Assembly (NCBI RefSeq): GCF_900323545.1
Contig: NZ_OOHN01000008.1
Location: 1 to 64,000, forward strand
DNA: 64,000 nucleotides
Direction: 5' to 3'
DNA from: Actinomyces sp. Marseille-P3109
Lineage (GTDB): Bacteria; Actinomycetota; Actinomycetes; Actinomycetales; Actinomycetaceae
Of this stretch, positions 63,514 through 64,000 are shown piece by piece (positions within the stretch are counted from its first letter, which is position 1; each line of letters opens with the position of its first letter). A program made the position numbers and the translations under genes. A model generated the notes under the pieces. It did not search any database. It was not told where the DNA came from and saw nothing but the letters and a program-made list of their open reading frames with translations.

Positions 63514-64000
63514 TCAGTCGCGGTTCATCAGCACCTGGGCGAAGCGCGCCGTCTGGGAGGGCTTGAGGTCGGGAAGGTAGGCCCGGGCGATCGCGATCCC
63601 CACGGTGGGAAGGTCCACCAGGTCGGGGACCGCCAGATACATGGGGACCGCCCGCGGCTTGAACTTGCGCTTGTAGGCGTGCAGGGAGCCGAATCCGTAA
63701 GCCGGCTCCAGCATGGAGGCCAACAGGTCGATGAGCGGGTCGAAGCGCGAGGAGGTGGCGCCGTCGGCCGGGGAGGAGCGGGTCAGCGGCGCCCCGGACA
63801 GGGACAGGATCTCCAGTCCCTCGGCTTGGGCGTCCTGGGCGGCGCGCCCGATGAGGTACTCCATGACGGGGCGGAAGCCGCCTTCGCGCCGGCGCATGAA
63901 GTCCAGGGTCAGGCCGATGACCTCCCCGTTGCGGTAGACCGGTAGCCAGGAGGTGACGCCCTGGACGGTGCCGTCGGTGTCGACGGCCAGCAGCAGGCGC
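63514..64000 (-). CDS. MprF/DUF2156-type protein, C-terminal part (partial)
   Basis: The frame runs off the window end. The visible 160 residues contain the DUF2156 aminoacyl-transferase end: DTDGTVQGVTSWLPVYRNG, LTLDFMRRREGGFRPVMEYLIG, LEILSLSGAPL, then a conserved ASMLEPAYGFGSLHAYKRKFKPRAVPMYLAVPD. In full form such proteins add lysine or another amino acid to phosphatidylglycerol, giving resistance to cationic peptides, often with an N-terminal flippase. Whether this copy has that membrane part cannot be seen. Confidence 0.85.
   Translation of the reverse strand, partial: RLLLAVDTDGTVQGVTSWLPVYRNGEVIGLTLDFMRRREGGFRPVMEYLIGRAAQDAQAEGLEILSLSGAPLTRSSPADGATSSRFDPLIDLLASMLEPAYGFGSLHAYKRKFKPRAVPMYLAVPDLVDLPTVGIAIARAYLPDLKPSQTARFAQVLMNRD

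Overview
The window reads as a chromosomal segment of a high-GC Gram-positive actinobacterium. Family content, the style of the proteins (Ala/Pro/Ser-rich linkers, very high third-position GC) and gene order recall oral Actinomyces, but the genus is an inference. Several neighbourhoods keep actinobacterial order: greA, hemolysin III and a short-chain cis-prenyltransferase together; ppk next to a MutT1-type NUDIX/phosphatase; glnR near pst, a nitrobindin-like gene and ygfZ.

Layout. 0-13.2 kb is backbone: an IS30-type transposase tail, a nuclease-like protein, msrA, greA, hemolysin III, a cis-prenyltransferase, a DMT exporter, the gluconate locus (gntR divergent from gntK-gntP), a DEAD-box helicase, a small GlsB-type membrane protein and a lipoprotein hydrolase. 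13.2-24.0 kb is a lower-GC accessory island ending in a large serine recombinase whose reading frame runs antisense into a tRNA-Lys gene. It carries a DUF4041/GIY-YIG protein, a broken XRE regulator, a two-HTH protein, a frame-broken DUF6907-like gene with a 7-bp tandem repeat, two unknown tandem paralogs, and what I consider the main discovery: a compact graspetide (omega-ester peptide) locus. That locus has a 55-residue precursor too short for usual ORF cut-offs, translationally coupled to an MvdD-type ATP-grasp ligase and followed by a small DUF6624-like protein.

24.1-34 kb is a phosphate block: a hypothetical gene, ppk (its N-terminal part frame-shifted), mutT1-like, and pstS-pstC-pstA-pstB behind a recognisable PHO box. 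34-43.7 kb holds glnR, a membrane protein, nitrobindin-like and ygfZ genes (overlapping), DUF2516, dtd, an arginase-family gene inside a pair of inverted terminal sequences, a second nuclease-like gene flanked by two related palindromic repeats, and a threonine dehydratase-like gene divergent from a LysR regulator. 45-48.7 kb is an ABC-2 exporter with its own histidine kinase and LuxR-type regulator, all overlapping or close. 49.3-52.1 kb is clpC with a HAIR element and a ClgR-like box upstream. 52.7-57.9 kb is a three-gene PelG/PelF/glycosidase-like operon. The end has a frame-broken sugar MFS gene, a universal stress protein, pyruvate phosphate dikinase and the tail of an MprF/DUF2156 gene.

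The intergenic spaces carry at least three families of dispersed palindromic repeats, seen here in two or three copies each. No CRISPR array or rRNA was seen.
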